DNA of 64,000 nucleotides from Istiophorus platypterus (lineage: Eukaryota; Chordata; Actinopteri; Istiophoriformes; Istiophoridae). Below, in pieces: positions 27,101 through 35,670 of the stretch. The notes beneath the pieces are model-generated. The model did not search any database, was not told the DNA's origin, and worked only from the letters and a program-made list of their open reading frames with translations. Location: NCBI GenBank assembly GCA_016859345.1, contig CM029129.1:18582946-18646945 (forward strand), written 5' to 3'. The number at the start of each line of letters is the position of its first letter. The first letter of the stretch is position 1. The position numbers and the translations under genes are program-made.

Positions 27101-29197
27101 TAGGAGGACAATATCTGCACACTGGACACTGGACATTAAAATTTTATTCCACTTTTGTAGCAAAAAATACATTTCAAGAGCTGGTATGACATATTTTTAT
27201 ATCTCTGTCATCTCAGTGTATATTGTATGCTGCAAAGGTAAATTTGACAACCCAGTCTAACTGCACTTAGTTTTATCTGCCAAAGTGTATTTTCTGCTTT
27301 TAGACGCGGTAGAATTCAGGTCTGACATGATGTGGTGTGATGTGGTGCGATGCACGTCCTCCTGCTCTTCCCCAGATCCCAGAGGAGATGGTGACCCAGT
27401 CTCGCAACTCTTACATGGAGGCTGAGCTGATGGTGCCCCCGCTGGACGAGCTGTGCAAGGCTCACGAGGAGGAGGTGGATGAGGACGAGGAAGAGGAGGA
27501 CGAGGAAGGATCCTATCATGCACATCTAGAAAGCCTGGTCCAGAACCTACTGAAAGAAGCCAAAGACAAGAGCAAAGGCTGGGTGTCCCGCTCAATCTCT
27601 GACCATACAGAACTGGCATTTAAAAAGGTATATGCTCATTTAATTTCTGGAATATAATGGGATTTTAAGAAAACAGGGAAAAGTTGCATTTTTCTAAATG
27701 TATCACCCTGGAAAAAAAAATACTTTAACCACTTCTTTGACTCATTCTTTGCCTTACGAGGACATTGTCAATCCTCCACAGGAAGCACAACTCAAATGGA
27801 AGCTGGACTGTTAAACTCTATAGGTTTAATGGGCCAGAAGAAATGAAACTAAAGGAAAAATCTTTTTTTTTAATGCACATTTCTGTGCATACACACACAC
27901 AGTCGAATTAGACAAGATAAATTGGGTATAAAGCTCCTTTGTACACACTGTCATGGTAATTCTAACATTTGCAATATGTTTGTATGTAAGGTAGGAGACG
28001 GAAACCCCCTAAGGCGGTGGCGGGTGTGTGTGGAGCTGCCTGCAGCTCCAAATGAAGTGCTGCAGCGGCTGCTGAAAGAGCGCCCCCTGTGGCAGACTGA
28101 ACTACAGCAGGAGAAGGTTCTCGAGACGCTGGACAAGCAGACAGATGTGTGCCAGTACTCCTGCCGCAGCATGGCACCTCAACCCAGCTGTGACTATGTG
28201 GTACTAAGGTCAGGAAAACTGAATTTAATCTGTGTGTTTTGTGTGTGTAGAAGTTGCTACTTAGAGAATTATTCATTTTTGAGCAGTAGACAGCCTTTCA
28301 GGCACAGTGAGCAATCACAATGTCAGTAACAACCGACACATGAAAAGGAGGATTAGCTCTAATTACACGTATTTTAAAACTATTCAATACAACCTGCTCG
28401 CATATTCCCTAAAATACAGGAACATTTCTAAAATACCACACTGTATAAAAAGCAGCAATTGCAACAATTAGTTTATTACTTACAAAACAAATTAGTTGTG
28501 TGAAAGAAAATGAATTTGCAACTATTTTGAGAAAGCAATTAATTCACTATGTCATTCTTTTCAAACAAAAACATCAAGTCTGATGGTTCCAGGATCTCAA
28601 ATTTGACAAATTGCTGCTATTACTGGTCTTACAGCGGTAAATTTCTAAATCAATAGTAAATCTGGACTGTTTGTCAGACAAAACAAGACATTTGATGACC
28701 TCAGTTTGTGCAGTGGGATGCTGCTGTGATAGACGTTTTTCCATTATTTCCTGATGTTATACGTCTGGCTAAACGCTCCGCTCTTCTTTGTTTCGTCTCT
28801 CCGCCCCCTCAGATCGTGGCGCACAGACCTTTGCAAAGGCTCGTGCGCGCTTGTGTGCGTGTCGGTCGAACACGACGACAGCCCACGCATAGGAGCGGTG
28901 AGGGGGGTCGTGCTGGAGTCACAGTACCTCCTCGAGCCCTGTGGGACGGGGAGGACCAGGCTCACCCACATCTCCAGAGTGGACCTCAGGTGCGGGCGGA
29001 CGTCAAGTGTTCTCATGACGGAGGTTCTTACTCATCATTGCAAATCAATAATGTGCATTATTTACTATACTTGTTACAGGGGAAGATCTCCAGAATGGTA
29101 CAACAAGGCATTTGGTCACCTGTGTGTTAACGAGGCCCAGAGGATCCGCTCGTCTTTTCACCCACCGGATCACACGAGCACTGAGGCCAAGCTCTGA
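4568..29197 (+). CDS. stard13: stard13: StAR-related lipid transfer domain protein 13 (DLC2-type RhoGAP), whole gene
   Basis: This is a Rho GTPase-activating protein of the DLC family; in mammals it stimulates GTP hydrolysis by RhoA and Cdc42 and lowers actin stress-fibre formation at focal adhesions and other membranes. Two alternative first exons (4568-4691, 9486-10059) join thirteen common exons ending at 29197. Phases agree at every junction, predicting about 1092 or 1242 residues; human STARD13 is about 1113. Long-form order: acidic extension 1-148, conserved N-terminal block 149-191, SAM about 193-258, serine-rich linker with SVYDNVPGS (Tyr601) and LDDIIQHV (629-636), basic KFMKRIK, RhoGAP about 779-985 with arginine finger R817 in GLFRKSG, then an acidic run 1019-1032 and START to the end. 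STARD13 is preferred to DLC1 or STARD8 because of GDDSDED after SAM, HIPKDHKPGTFPKALSIES, LRLTAIMEKYSMSNKHGW and VGDGNPL. Which teleost paralogue (a or b) is undetermined. Confidence 0.95.
5421..5552. repeat. Facing (CT)n and (GA)n microsatellites
   Basis: A perfect (CT)n array (5421-5454) is followed, after about 50 bp, by a long interrupted (GA)n array (5504-5552). The two are complementary, so a single strand or transcript could fold into a long stem. The same tract is homopurine/homopyrimidine and therefore triplex-prone. Confidence 0.9.
5932..5995. repeat. (CA)n microsatellite
   Basis: About 60 bp of CA repeat with two short interruptions, in the first stard13 intron. Confidence 0.95.
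6673..6862. repeat. Two (GT)n microsatellites
   Basis: One array lies at 6673-6704 and another at 6832-6862, separated by ordinary AT-rich sequence. Confidence 0.9.
8293..8350. repeat. Perfect (GT)n microsatellite
   Basis: An uninterrupted GT array of about 58 bp, one of the longest in the window. It is followed about 70 bp later by a C homopolymer at about 8418-8431. Confidence 0.95.
8968..9030. repeat. Compound (CT)n(CA)n microsatellite
   Basis: A CT array (8968-8999) passes directly into a CA array with TATA interruptions (to 9030). Read on the other strand this is (TG)n(AG)n, the same compound order seen at 3934, 42624 and 57370. Confidence 0.95.
9486..10059 (+). CDS. stard13: stard13 alternative first coding exon 1b with acidic extension
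   Basis: It encodes 191 residues plus one base and uses donor AAAAG|GTAGAA, in the same phase as exon 1a. The last 43 residues contain EAMTPDGQDHYLRL and LSRIIARQQLLRRLGK. They match the human long-isoform N-terminus, where I recall SMTPEGQEMYLR and SRILARHQLV, and this fixes the identity. The first 148 residues are a low-complexity stretch rich in Asp, Ala, Ser, Gly and Asn, starting MEVVDSSLSATEDEDTA. The corresponding human stretch is only about a dozen residues. The ATG has a favourable +4 G and an in-frame TGA lies about 20 bases upstream, so translation probably starts here unless this is an internal exon. Confidence 0.85.
11186..11358. repeat. Compound TCTG/CT/CACT/CA microsatellite
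   Basis: The tract runs in order through (TCTG)n, (CT)n, (CACT)n and (CA)n, and ends with A-interrupted CA units. It is the most complex short-repeat tract in the window and is likely to vary in length. Confidence 0.9.
11480..11840. repeat. Possible dispersed repeat copy
   Basis: The wording from about 11700 to 11850 resembles a repeat I associate with many percomorph genomes: AGTTCCCGCAGGAG, then GACCAAAAACAGAGCTAAAA, then TTACATTCATCAGCTGGCC. No terminal repeats or target duplication were identified. The boundaries are approximate and the assignment rests on memory of the family. Confidence 0.35.
17240..17289. repeat. Perfect (CA)n microsatellite
   Basis: About 50 bp of uninterrupted CA, roughly 700 bp before stard13 exon 2. 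Confidence 0.95.
18001..18072 (+). CDS. stard13: stard13 exon 2, SAM domain start
   Basis: Acceptor TTTACAG|AG and donor GAAG|GTAACA bound 72 bases. With the G from either first exon they encode EIEAKEACDWLRAAGFPQYA and the start of the next helix. This is the start of the SAM domain of DLC-family proteins and is the first exon common to both isoforms. Confidence 0.93.
18073..19285 (+). other. stard13 intron 2
   Basis: From about 18160 to 18560 the + strand is markedly pyrimidine-rich (CT-dominated). A (CA)n array lies at 18700-18742 and an irregular GT/GTCT minisatellite-like tract at about 18936-19086. No exon is supported. Confidence 0.7.
18936..19086. repeat. Irregular GT/GTCT repeat tract
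   Basis: About 150 bp of GT repeats interrupted by GAGTAT and TCTG units, some in higher-order tandem (GTGTGTGAGTAT at least twice). It lies in stard13 intron 2, about 200 bp before exon 3. Confidence 0.9.
19286..19367 (+). CDS. stard13: stard13 exon 3, SAM domain middle
   Basis: Acceptor CTTCCAG|AT and donor GTCG|GTGAGG bound 82 bases. They encode DSQFPIDISSVKRDHDFLDR and DLVEPLC, the middle helices of the SAM domain. DSQFPI and LVEPLCR favour STARD13 over DLC1, which has DFLFPI and AIEALCR at these positions. Confidence 0.93.
19368..21117 (+). other. stard13 intron 3
   Basis: It contains a C run joined to (CA)n at 19491-19537, a purine-rich segment at about 20590-20980, and a perfect (GT)n array at 21042-21102 that ends about 15 bp before the exon 4 acceptor. 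No exon is supported. Confidence 0.7.
21042..21102. repeat. (GT)n microsatellite next to a splice acceptor
   Basis: About 60 bp of perfect GT takes the place of the usual pyrimidine tract upstream of the exon 4 acceptor GTTGCAG at 21111-21117. UG-rich RNA next to an acceptor is a known target of splicing regulators such as TDP-43 and CELF proteins; a role here is inferred. Confidence 0.95.
21118..21181 (+). CDS. stard13: stard13 exon 4, SAM domain end
   Basis: Acceptor TTGCAG|A and donor AGAAA|GTAAGC bound 64 bases encoding RLNTLNKCASMKLDVSHPKK and one more Lys. This is the last SAM helix. CASMKLDV matches STARD13, whereas DLC1 has CAVMKLEI. Confidence 0.93.
21182..22281 (+). other. stard13 intron 4
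   Basis: AT-rich sequence with no recognised exon, RNA gene or clear repeat. I see nothing specific in it. Confidence 0.6.
22282..23594 (+). CDS. stard13: stard13 exon 5, serine-rich linker with adhesion-targeting motifs
   Basis: This large exon (1313 bases) encodes the disordered linker between SAM and RhoGAP. It starts GDDSDEDDPLAISKRWTF and contains SSESVLTDLSEQE, RSKAKEFLRRMEMMR, PLVISGPVLQ, MYLEDMELPSQ, HIPKDHKPGTFPKALSIES, SVYDNVPGSHLYASTGDLLD and HLDDIIQHVSGLQQIVDHW, and ends RRDSGVGASLTRP. In the DLC family the YDNVPG segment is the focal-adhesion targeting region that binds tensin SH2 domains. The LDDI(I/L)xHV segment is an LD-like motif reported to bind talin and FAK in DLC1. Serine and basic patches suggest kinase regulation, known for DLC1 and inferred here. 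Acceptor CCATAG|GG, donor CCACG|GTGAGC. Confidence 0.95.
24171..24341 (+). CDS. stard13: stard13 exon 6, linker to RhoGAP
   Basis: The frame across the junction reads RIRWPSF, then SLQISSQSAGQLSLLQKF, LLRLTAIMEKY and SMSNKHGWTW. The block LTAIMEKYSMSNKHGWTW is essentially the human STARD13 sequence; DLC1 has LTALLEKYTPSNKHGFSW. Acceptor ATCCCAG|TA, donor ACATG|GTGGGT. Confidence 0.94.
24968..25127 (+). CDS. stard13: stard13 exon 7, basic patch and RhoGAP start
   Basis: It encodes SVPKFMKRIKVPDYKEKSVF followed by GIPLIVHVQRCG and LRTHCLDQ. The basic KFMKRIKVPDYK stretch precedes the GAP fold in all DLC proteins and is a candidate membrane-contact patch. FGIPL marks the usual start of a RhoGAP domain. 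Acceptor CTCCCAG|GT, donor GACCAG|GTTAGA. Confidence 0.94.
25275..25473 (+). CDS. stard13: stard13 exon 8, RhoGAP arginine finger
   Basis: It begins VGLFRKSGVKSRIQALRQQC. The Arg of GLFRKSG, codon CGC at 25287-25289 (residue 817 long form, 667 short form), is the catalytic arginine finger and is intact. It continues YEDQSAYDVADMVKQFFRDL and PEPLLTSKLGETFLHIYQ, with the conserved RDLPEPL loop. The protein should therefore be an active GAP. Acceptor TCTCAG|GT, donor CCAGT|GTAAGT. Confidence 0.95.
25867..26080 (+). CDS. stard13: stard13 exon 9, RhoGAP core
   Basis: It encodes VPKEQRLQAVRAAILLMPDE, then NREVLQTLLYFLRDV and ENQMTPMNLAVCLGPSLFHL. The NxxxMTPxNLAVCLxPSLF block is the second signature of RhoGAP domains, and its Asn contacts the switch region of the GTPase. 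Acceptor CCTTAG|AC, donor CCAAG|GTGCAC. Confidence 0.95.
26477..26591 (+). CDS. stard13: stard13 exon 10, RhoGAP end
   Basis: It encodes SIQRKYTTGRPDQKDLNENL and AATQGLAHMITECQHLFQ, the last helices of the RhoGAP domain, conserved across DLC proteins. Acceptor CTCAAG|GT is short of pyrimidines but in phase; donor TTCCAG|GTCAGT. Confidence 0.93.
27376..27627 (+). CDS. stard13: stard13 exon 11, acidic spacer and START start
   Basis: It encodes IPEEMVTQSRNSYMEAELMV, an acidic run EEEVDEDEEEEDEE (residues 1019-1032 of the long form), then HLESLVQNLLKEAKDKSKGW and LAFKK. The acidic run is longer than in human STARD13, where I recall only a few acidic residues. KGWVSRS begins the START fold. Acceptor CCCCAG|AT, donor AAAAAG|GTATAT. 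Confidence 0.93.
27991..28208 (+). CDS. stard13: stard13 exon 12, START domain
   Basis: It encodes VGDGNPLRRWRVCVELPAAP, LLKERPLWQTELQQ, VLETLDKQTDVCQYSCRSMA and SCDYVVLR. VGDGNPL and the VETLD-like helix match STARD13. The START fold forms a lipid-binding pocket; the natural ligand of STARD13 is not established. Acceptor GTAAG|GTAGGA is weak in pyrimidines, but the frame supports it. Confidence 0.93.
28508..28640 (-). repeat. Relic of a dispersed TTAATCG-rich repeat, copy 1
   Basis: CAACTATTTTGAGAAAGCAATTAAT and the following GATGGTTCCAGGATCTCAAATTT correspond, in reverse orientation, to the repeat copies at 47385-47672 and 61365-61650. It lies in a stard13 intron. The family is widespread in percomorph fishes; I infer a non-autonomous DNA transposon type but cannot name it. 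Confidence 0.5.
28813..28989 (+). CDS. stard13: stard13 exon 13, START domain
   Basis: It encodes SWRTDLCKGSCALVCVSVEH, then VRGVVLESQYLLEPCG and RLTHISRVDLR. EPCGxGxxRLTHI is the conserved START strand pair of the DLC subfamily. Acceptor CCCTCAG|AT, donor CCTCAG|GTGCGG. Confidence 0.94.
29080..29197 (+). CDS. stard13: stard13 exon 14, START end and stop
   Basis: It encodes GRSPEWYNKAFGHLCVNEAQ, RIRSSFHPPDHTSTEAKL and a TGA at 29195-29197. The EWYxKxFGHLC helix closes the START pocket, and the short polar tail ending EAKL resembles the human ETKI end. Acceptor TTACAG|GG. Confidence 0.95.
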
Positions 29198-30796
29198 ACC
29201 CTTAGAAGATCGAGCTTTATCTCGGGTCACGCTGCCCAGTGTTCAGAGAACCAGTGACCCAGTGGGTGGAATCATCCAGCCAATGGACTTTGGTGTCTTT
29301 TCATGCTGCTGAGCCACACTGAGCTTTACTGTACCACACCGTACTGGGCTACAGTCATTCACACACAGAGAATAGTGTTCTTTGTCATGTAATTCTGCAT
29401 AGGCATCTTTAAAAAACACATCACTACTTATTTATTTTCCATGTACCATAGAGCAAACGCTGGTTTCCAAATATGAAATTACTAATTTGATTTACTTTTA
29501 ATAGCTTTGGATATTGCATATAACTGGTTCTTAACCCTGTGCATTATGGGAAGGGTAGGGGTTGTATGAACAGTGAGTATTTTCAGTATTAATTGCTCTG
29601 GGTCATTCTTTCAAATCCTCATCTACACATCAAGTACTTTGTGAAAAAAAAGAAAAAAGATGACCCAATGAAACAGGCAGCAAAGGCAGATTTGATCATG
29701 ATCCTGAGTGTTTGGGGTTAATGCTTAATCTGCAATTCCTTCAGTTGATCTCACTTTAATCGTTATTGTGATAGATTACCTACCTAACTGAAGCACATAA
29801 CTATAACTGATTTTGTAGTGTGTACAATCAAAGTTGGCATGACAGCAGCTCACAATGAAAGCATAATACCTGTATCTGTATTGATTATTTTGATGAAAAT
29901 CTATCTTAACTCCATCTCTTTAAAGCACCACAGGGCCTGCCTGGAATACACATGACCAATTTGATTGAAACTGTTCATAATAATCTCTCTTCTGAGATTT
30001 TTTAATTGAATAGAGCAAAAAAAAAACAACCCTGATCTGATCTAATTGTTATAAATTTTAGAAAAGCAAAACACACAAACAGCGCTGGCAATATCTGATG
30101 ATTACATTTTATCCAAAATTAAATTATCTGATTAATCTATTAATAGACTAATGCAAACTGGACCACTCTGACCTGCATCAGCTTTTTCTATCAGTCTACA
30201 TCTACAAAGCTGTTATTTACACTTACATATCTACATTTATAATATGCACTTACTTATTATGGAGCCTTCTACAGATACTGTAAAGACACAAAAACTTCTG
30301 TGCTATCTAAAGTACCTGTCTATAGGAATGACCAAGACCAGTGCAATATGGTTACACGACAGCACTACATTGTGAAAAGTGCACTAGTTTCAGGAAAAAC
30401 AAGTACACTTGGGATCTGGATTACAGAAACACTCATCGGGTCCATGAATGTGCTTTAACCCTGTTATGGATACATTGTGTTGGACATCACTGTTGATTTA
30501 GTTCTCTGTCACTATTTTCAGTGTTAATCTTATCCTAATGAAATTTTATTTTAAAGTTATTATTGTCATTATATCTCTGTATATGGTATCATTGTTGCTT
30601 TGTTTGCTGTCATGTTATACAATGTCTAAGACATGTGGCCATTTCACTGCTTCTGGGAAGCATGTTTGAAATTTTGCATGTGTGGGTGTGTGCATGGATG
30701 TACCTGTGTATCTGCATTTTTACATATATATATTATATACATATAATATTATATATATATATATATGTATATGTATACGCTTTCTGTGCCAGCAGA

Positions 30797-31213
30797 TCAA
30801 ACTTCATAGCTTTTCAGGGTCTTCCTATCATATTGATATGCTGAAATGTGAACTTTCTACACAGCATCCTACTAAAGCAATAGCAGACTAAAGCTAAGCT
30901 GTGTGCTTGCACTGCTGCGCTTTTTTTTTTGTGTTTTTGTGTAGGTTTTTTTGCTATGGTGTTGCTACGATACAGTATCTTTTACAGTGCTACCAACATC
31001 CTGGAAACTTCAGCAAGAACTCAAACTTCATTCTTTTCCTATTATATGCTGATATATTGATATGCTGACACTTGAACTCTCTACAGCAAATACTAAAAGC
31101 AATAGCAGAGCAAGCTGTGCCGCTGCTTTTTTTTTTTCTTTTTTGTGTTGTTTGCAGTTTATGTTTTATGGTGTTGCATATACAGTATCTTTTACAGTGC
31201 TACCAACATCCTG
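30797..31213. repeat. Diverged tandem duplication of about 210-224 bp
   Basis: Unit 1 (30797-31020) and unit 2 (31021 to about 31213) share TCAAACTTCAT, ATTGATATGCTGA, GCAATAGCAGA, a T-rich run, and TACAGTATCTTTTACAGTGC followed by TACCAACATCCTG, in the same order. The offset falls from 224 to 210 bases through small indels, so the copies are adjacent and no longer identical. Confidence 0.85.
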
Positions 31214-31247
31214 CGTGGATGCTGTTTCCTGGAGAACTGTGTGACGT

Positions 31248-31333
31248 GCGTGCATGCGTGCGTGTGTGCGTGTGTGTGCGTGTATGCGTGCGTGCGTGCG
31301 TGCGTGCGTGCGTGTGTGTGCGTGCGTGCGTGT
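31248..31333. repeat. (GTGC)n/(GT)n microsatellite
   Basis: Alternating GTGC and GT units of about 85 bp follow directly after the tandem duplication. Alternating purine-pyrimidine sequence of this kind can adopt Z-DNA. Confidence 0.9.
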
Positions 31334-34300
31334 AAATATGTGTCTATGAGAAAGACAAAAAGACAAAAGAGTGAGTGAGTGAGTGACTTTGACATGAGCC
31401 CTCGGCCATGTGTGTTGAGAGGCTCCAAATCAAGCCGAGTAGCCGATTTATGCTTGGTCATTTCTGACAAAGTGACTGAAAATAGAACCATTGTTTCTAA
31501 GCAAGAGAATAAAAAAAACTTAAGAATTCAACAAAAGAAAACCCCCAAAACATTGTCTTCTGTTGGTGGAAAATTTTTTCAGTGTTTGACATTAAACTAT
31601 TCTATTATCACTGAAATATTAGCGTGAAAAATCACAGTAAATACTGTGTGTCAGAAATAATATTTTCCTTTGTCCTGTGCTCTTTTGTCCATTGAGTGGT
31701 GCTGTTGCCCCACTGGAGTCTGAAGGTCATGAATGAATGAATTTGGAAAGTATGCCATGGAAAATATTTTTAGATAACCGAGTGAACGAGGAGTCATCAG
31801 AGCATCGGGGGGGTTCTCCTGAAGGACTTTTTCACTGTTGCCTCTGTGTCCTTTCGGTGGATGGATTGGGGGGGGAGAGGGTATCTAAACCACCACAGCC
31901 CGGATCAATACTCAATCACATTTACCTACTTAGCCGCGTTAGATGGGGCACTCTGGCAGAGGACGGTGAAGGTGTTATAATAAAGACGCTGCTCCCCCCG
32001 GCCTCCTTGTAAACCGGTGTGTCAGTTAGCTGCGTAACAACACAGAAATGAGTGAAACACCGCTTTAAACTTCTTCCTCATTTAACATGTCAGTGATTTT
32101 TATCAAGGAAGTAGGGCACACTGCTACAGCTCCTGAATGTCAATGATCCTCTGCAATGTGGGAGTACTATCAGCTCCACCACTCCGTGGGCTCTGACAAA
32201 TGAGGAACACCATGTTGCAAATTACACTATGAAGAAAAAAAAAAAAGATCACAGAGCAAGTGAATCAGGCATTGATTTTTGCAAATGGATCAACTTTACT
32301 GCAGAGAGGTTGATTGTGGGTTTTAAATTTTTTTGCTGTTGTTGTTGCTTGGAGCAAGAGCCACAACACTAAGCCGGTGCTGACAGTGAAAACATGCCAA
32401 AAGAAAGTGCAATTTGATGCGACAGTGAAGATTGTTTGTATGTGCAGATAAAACGCAGAGGGAAGATCATAGTTGTTCTTTTACGCATGGTGACCCTGCA
32501 TCAGAATTTGAGAGTGACCTCTTCTGGAGAAAATAGGAAGTGCACGTCCCATTGCCACCCCTGCCTAAGAAATCTTTATATCCATGGCACAGTTTTTGAT
32601 TGTTGACCTTATTTGTCTGTATTTTCACAACTTTTAAACACAGTCAGAGGAAATGAATGGATAGAAAGAGGGTCAGTGTTCCAGTAATAGTAGAACCATG
32701 TAGATGGGGCATCTGAGCGTCAGTAGTGTTAAAAAAAAAGAAAAAAGTATTGATTGGTACAATTTGAAATAAATAAATTAATTATGGATTTTGTAACTCT
32801 AATTATTATTATTCTTTGCCTTACTTCATTTTGGAGTAGAGTTATATTTTTGGTACTAGAGTTCCCATAGTATTTTTGAGTTGCCATGGAGTTTCTTAGC
32901 TGCGGGCTAAGACTTAACGTAAAACATTTTAGCATATGTCTGTTTGCATTTTGCCGAGCTGGCACCATCAACAGTTTGCCGAATTAGCTGTCATCGGTTC
33001 ATGTTTGAAATGTATCGATGGACGTGCGGACAACTATCAGCAGAGAGCTCAGATAAAGATAAAAAAGTTCAAAACGTAAGGATTCACACGCAAGTTCTGG
33101 AGTCACCGGGGGCGTCTGTTGTCAGTGATTTCTAAGGGGATTCACGGGTGTTTATCCCCTTGGGACGTGGGAGATCATTTCGGAGATGATGTGGTCGGGA
33201 TGTGTAAATCACGCTGAATCTAAAAATGTGTGTATTATGCTGTTGTGTGCAGATCTGGCTGAAGTATGACTCTGAGAAACCGTACGTATTTTGACTCTTC
33301 ACATTTTTTCCTCCGTCTCTAAACATTTTCAGAACTATATAAAGTGTGAAAAGTATGTCTGGACAAGCTCTGTATCAAGTATGTTTTCTTTTATTTCTAT
33401 TTTTTATTAGTGTCCAATCCAAATGCATACATGTTACTGTATAAAAGTAAAATTCAATCACTATTTTGAGTAAAAATTATAGTCTGTGTTAGAGTATATA
33501 CAAATAGATAGTAGATATTAATTTGATGATAGTTTGGTAACCGAAAGAAACTCACAAAAATGCAAAAATTACACATTTAATCATATTGTAAATATATTTT
33601 TAATTGATAAATTTTATATATTTACTTTAGTCTGTGAATTGTTTTTAATGCAAAGGCATTATACTAAGTACTAAATGCATATTCTTTTAAATCTATCTCC
33701 TAAAAATATACAAGAGGATTCTTTTTTAAGAACTTGATGATATATCATTAAGCCTTAAAATAAAATAGTTCAAGGAATTCCTATAGATATAACAAAACAA
33801 ATCAGTTTTTGTCTTCCTTTCCTTTCATTTCCCCTAAGTTCTATCACTAACAGAAGAAACTTTATTGGAGGAGAGATGGCTAATTTAACCCAGACACACT
33901 TATGTAACTGCTAAATTGACAGCCCAAAATAATAGGGTTTGAAGAACTCTCTCGTGTCTCATTAAAGAAACCAACATCATTCACACCATCTAAATAACTC
34001 AGTTGATATTTGCAGTTATTCACTTTGGATTTTTACCGTAGTTGCATTTCTTCTGCTCAACATTCATATTATGAAAGCTGTGCAGAGAGCGAGAGGGAGA
34101 GACAGGGGAAATAAATGTATCTGCTCTGAGACTGGCTAATCCACTGTCTTCTTTCAGACAACCATGATAAGGTCATTAATGAATAAATTATACAATGAAT
34201 GAATTATTGATGAAACAGGGTTGGCAGATGTGTGTATGGTGTGCTTGAGTATATGGTCTGGTATCGGCATGCTATGACCAAAACAAGTGAACCAGTGTGT

Positions 34301-34432
34301 TAGAAGATTCAAAAGAAGAGATTTTTTTTTTTTTATCTGACATTTCATACATGTAGAAAAGGTTAGCAGGTGAAGTTTCTTCTGGTAGTCCTGACCAAAT
34401 GTTGTGCTATTAAAGGGACAAAAGTGATAAAA

Positions 34433-34470
34433 ATGTGATCAAGGACCTTAGCTAAGGTCCTTGATCACAT
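34433..34470. repeat. Perfect 38-bp palindrome
   Basis: The left arm ATGTGATCAAGGACCTTAG (34433-34451) is followed at once by its exact reverse complement (34452-34470), with no spacer. The flanking bases do not pair. It could be a joined transposon end, a foldback element or a cruciform-prone site. No protein or RNA role can be assigned. Confidence 0.95.
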
Positions 34471-35275
34471 ACTGCCTATTTTTTTATTTATTTATTTTAA
34501 TTTTTTTGGTTGGAGATAGGAAACACATTGAGGCTCATCATGGCAGTGAAAGGATAAGTGCATCTCAGAACATCAGTGAACCTTATCAGTGAACCAGTAT
34601 CCACAATATGAGGACCCTGGAAGGGAACCAGCTAGAGGAAGTTCAGTCATTATTCATGTGATGGCTTAAGCCTATTTTTGACAAGGCAGTAAAAAGTTAA
34701 TTGGATGTTGAAACAACATTCAACCCCCTTCCCATGTTCTTTGGGCAAGGTTCCTCAACTGCAAACACTTAAGCTTGTTAAGAGTAGAAGCACTCAACAA
34801 CAGAGATAGCCCCTCTCATATCACAGAGCTAAGCATCCAATTTTTGAAAAATAATTACCCAGTGATCTGTGAGAAACTGGGTAGGTTGTTTAACAACACT
34901 TAGGGCTGTTCTACAAGTATCTCCAGAATCTTCAAAGACTCTTCCAACCATCTGGATGAAATTATATCCCTGGTGTTGCATAGAAAAAAAAAGATGTTTA
35001 ACTCATTTCCCAAATTGCAACTGTATTTCAAAATGCAGTTAGCTGGAAATTATGTACTGACTATCCATGCTCTTTCTGTAAAACAAGCAAAAACATTGAT
35101 ATATTATTTTGTATAATGATATAAAAAATATTGGAAAGTCATATCAATACATACCAATAGAACTGATAAAAAGGTAACTGTTGTATGTTTTTTTTCTGGC
35201 TAACATCTTGGTTGAGTTTTGAAATGATTTTTTAAAAATGTCTTTTTTTTTGTATTGTGTTTTTTTCCCTTATAG

Positions 35276-35369
35276 ACCAAAAGAGAACAGTCTATGAGGA
35301 TCTGGAGTCGCCTTCTGAACAGCAGCAAGTGTTGCTAAACAACTTCTGTGCTTTTCCAAAGATTGTCAG
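35276..35369 (+). other. Exon-like segment of unknown gene, part 1
   Basis: It is bounded by CTTATAG|AC with a T-rich tract before it and GTCAG|GTTCGT after it. One frame is open: QKRTVYEDLESPSEQQQVLL then NNFCAFPKIV plus two bases. I do not recognise it. The two leftover bases match the phase needed by the segment at 38882. No upstream partner exon was found, so this may be chance. Confidence 0.2.
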
Positions 35370-35670
35370 GTTCGTGTCATTTTTCAGAAATTCAGAGGCT
35401 TAGGTCTGTGACTGGAATGTAAAGTAATGGTAATATATGAAAGGCACAAACTGGGGTTAGTGCAGAGTCTGTCACCATTTCAGTCTGGTCTCAGGGAAAG
35501 GTATAATTTATTAAAGTTTGACATTCAAAAAACTGTATTTATGATAATGCATTTTGTAGATTTGAATAAAATATATTATAAATCACACAAAATATCACAA
35601 TGTACTATTCACCTTTCATGTTTTACCAAATCGAATACTGAAAAATCTAAGAGTGTTGGTATCAGTCCAG

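Larger units (their letters stand above)
23595..29079 (+). other. Small stard13 introns 5-13
   Basis: The introns lie at 23595-24170, 24342-24967, 25128-25274, 25474-25866, 26081-26476, 26592-27375, 27628-27990, 28209-28812 and 28990-29079. All follow GT-AG. They are mostly AT-rich and hold no microsatellite of note. The intron at 28209-28812 contains a dispersed-repeat relic at about 28508-28640, listed separately. Confidence 0.8.
29198..31600 (+). other. stard13: Probable stard13 3' UTR and downstream flank
   Basis: There is no coding potential. A candidate polyadenylation signal AATAAA at 31508-31513 would give a 3' UTR of about 2.3 kb, similar to that of mammalian STARD13. An AT dinucleotide-rich stretch lies near 30725-30775, a tandem duplication at 30797-31213 and a GTGC/GT array at 31248-31333. 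The true 3' end is not determined. Confidence 0.45.

Noticed and set aside
33253..33287. Possible 35-base exon (IWLKYDSEKP) with good splice sites
   Set aside because: Joined to the next exon-like segment at 35276 it meets a stop in the frame that is open here, and the other two frames contain stops.
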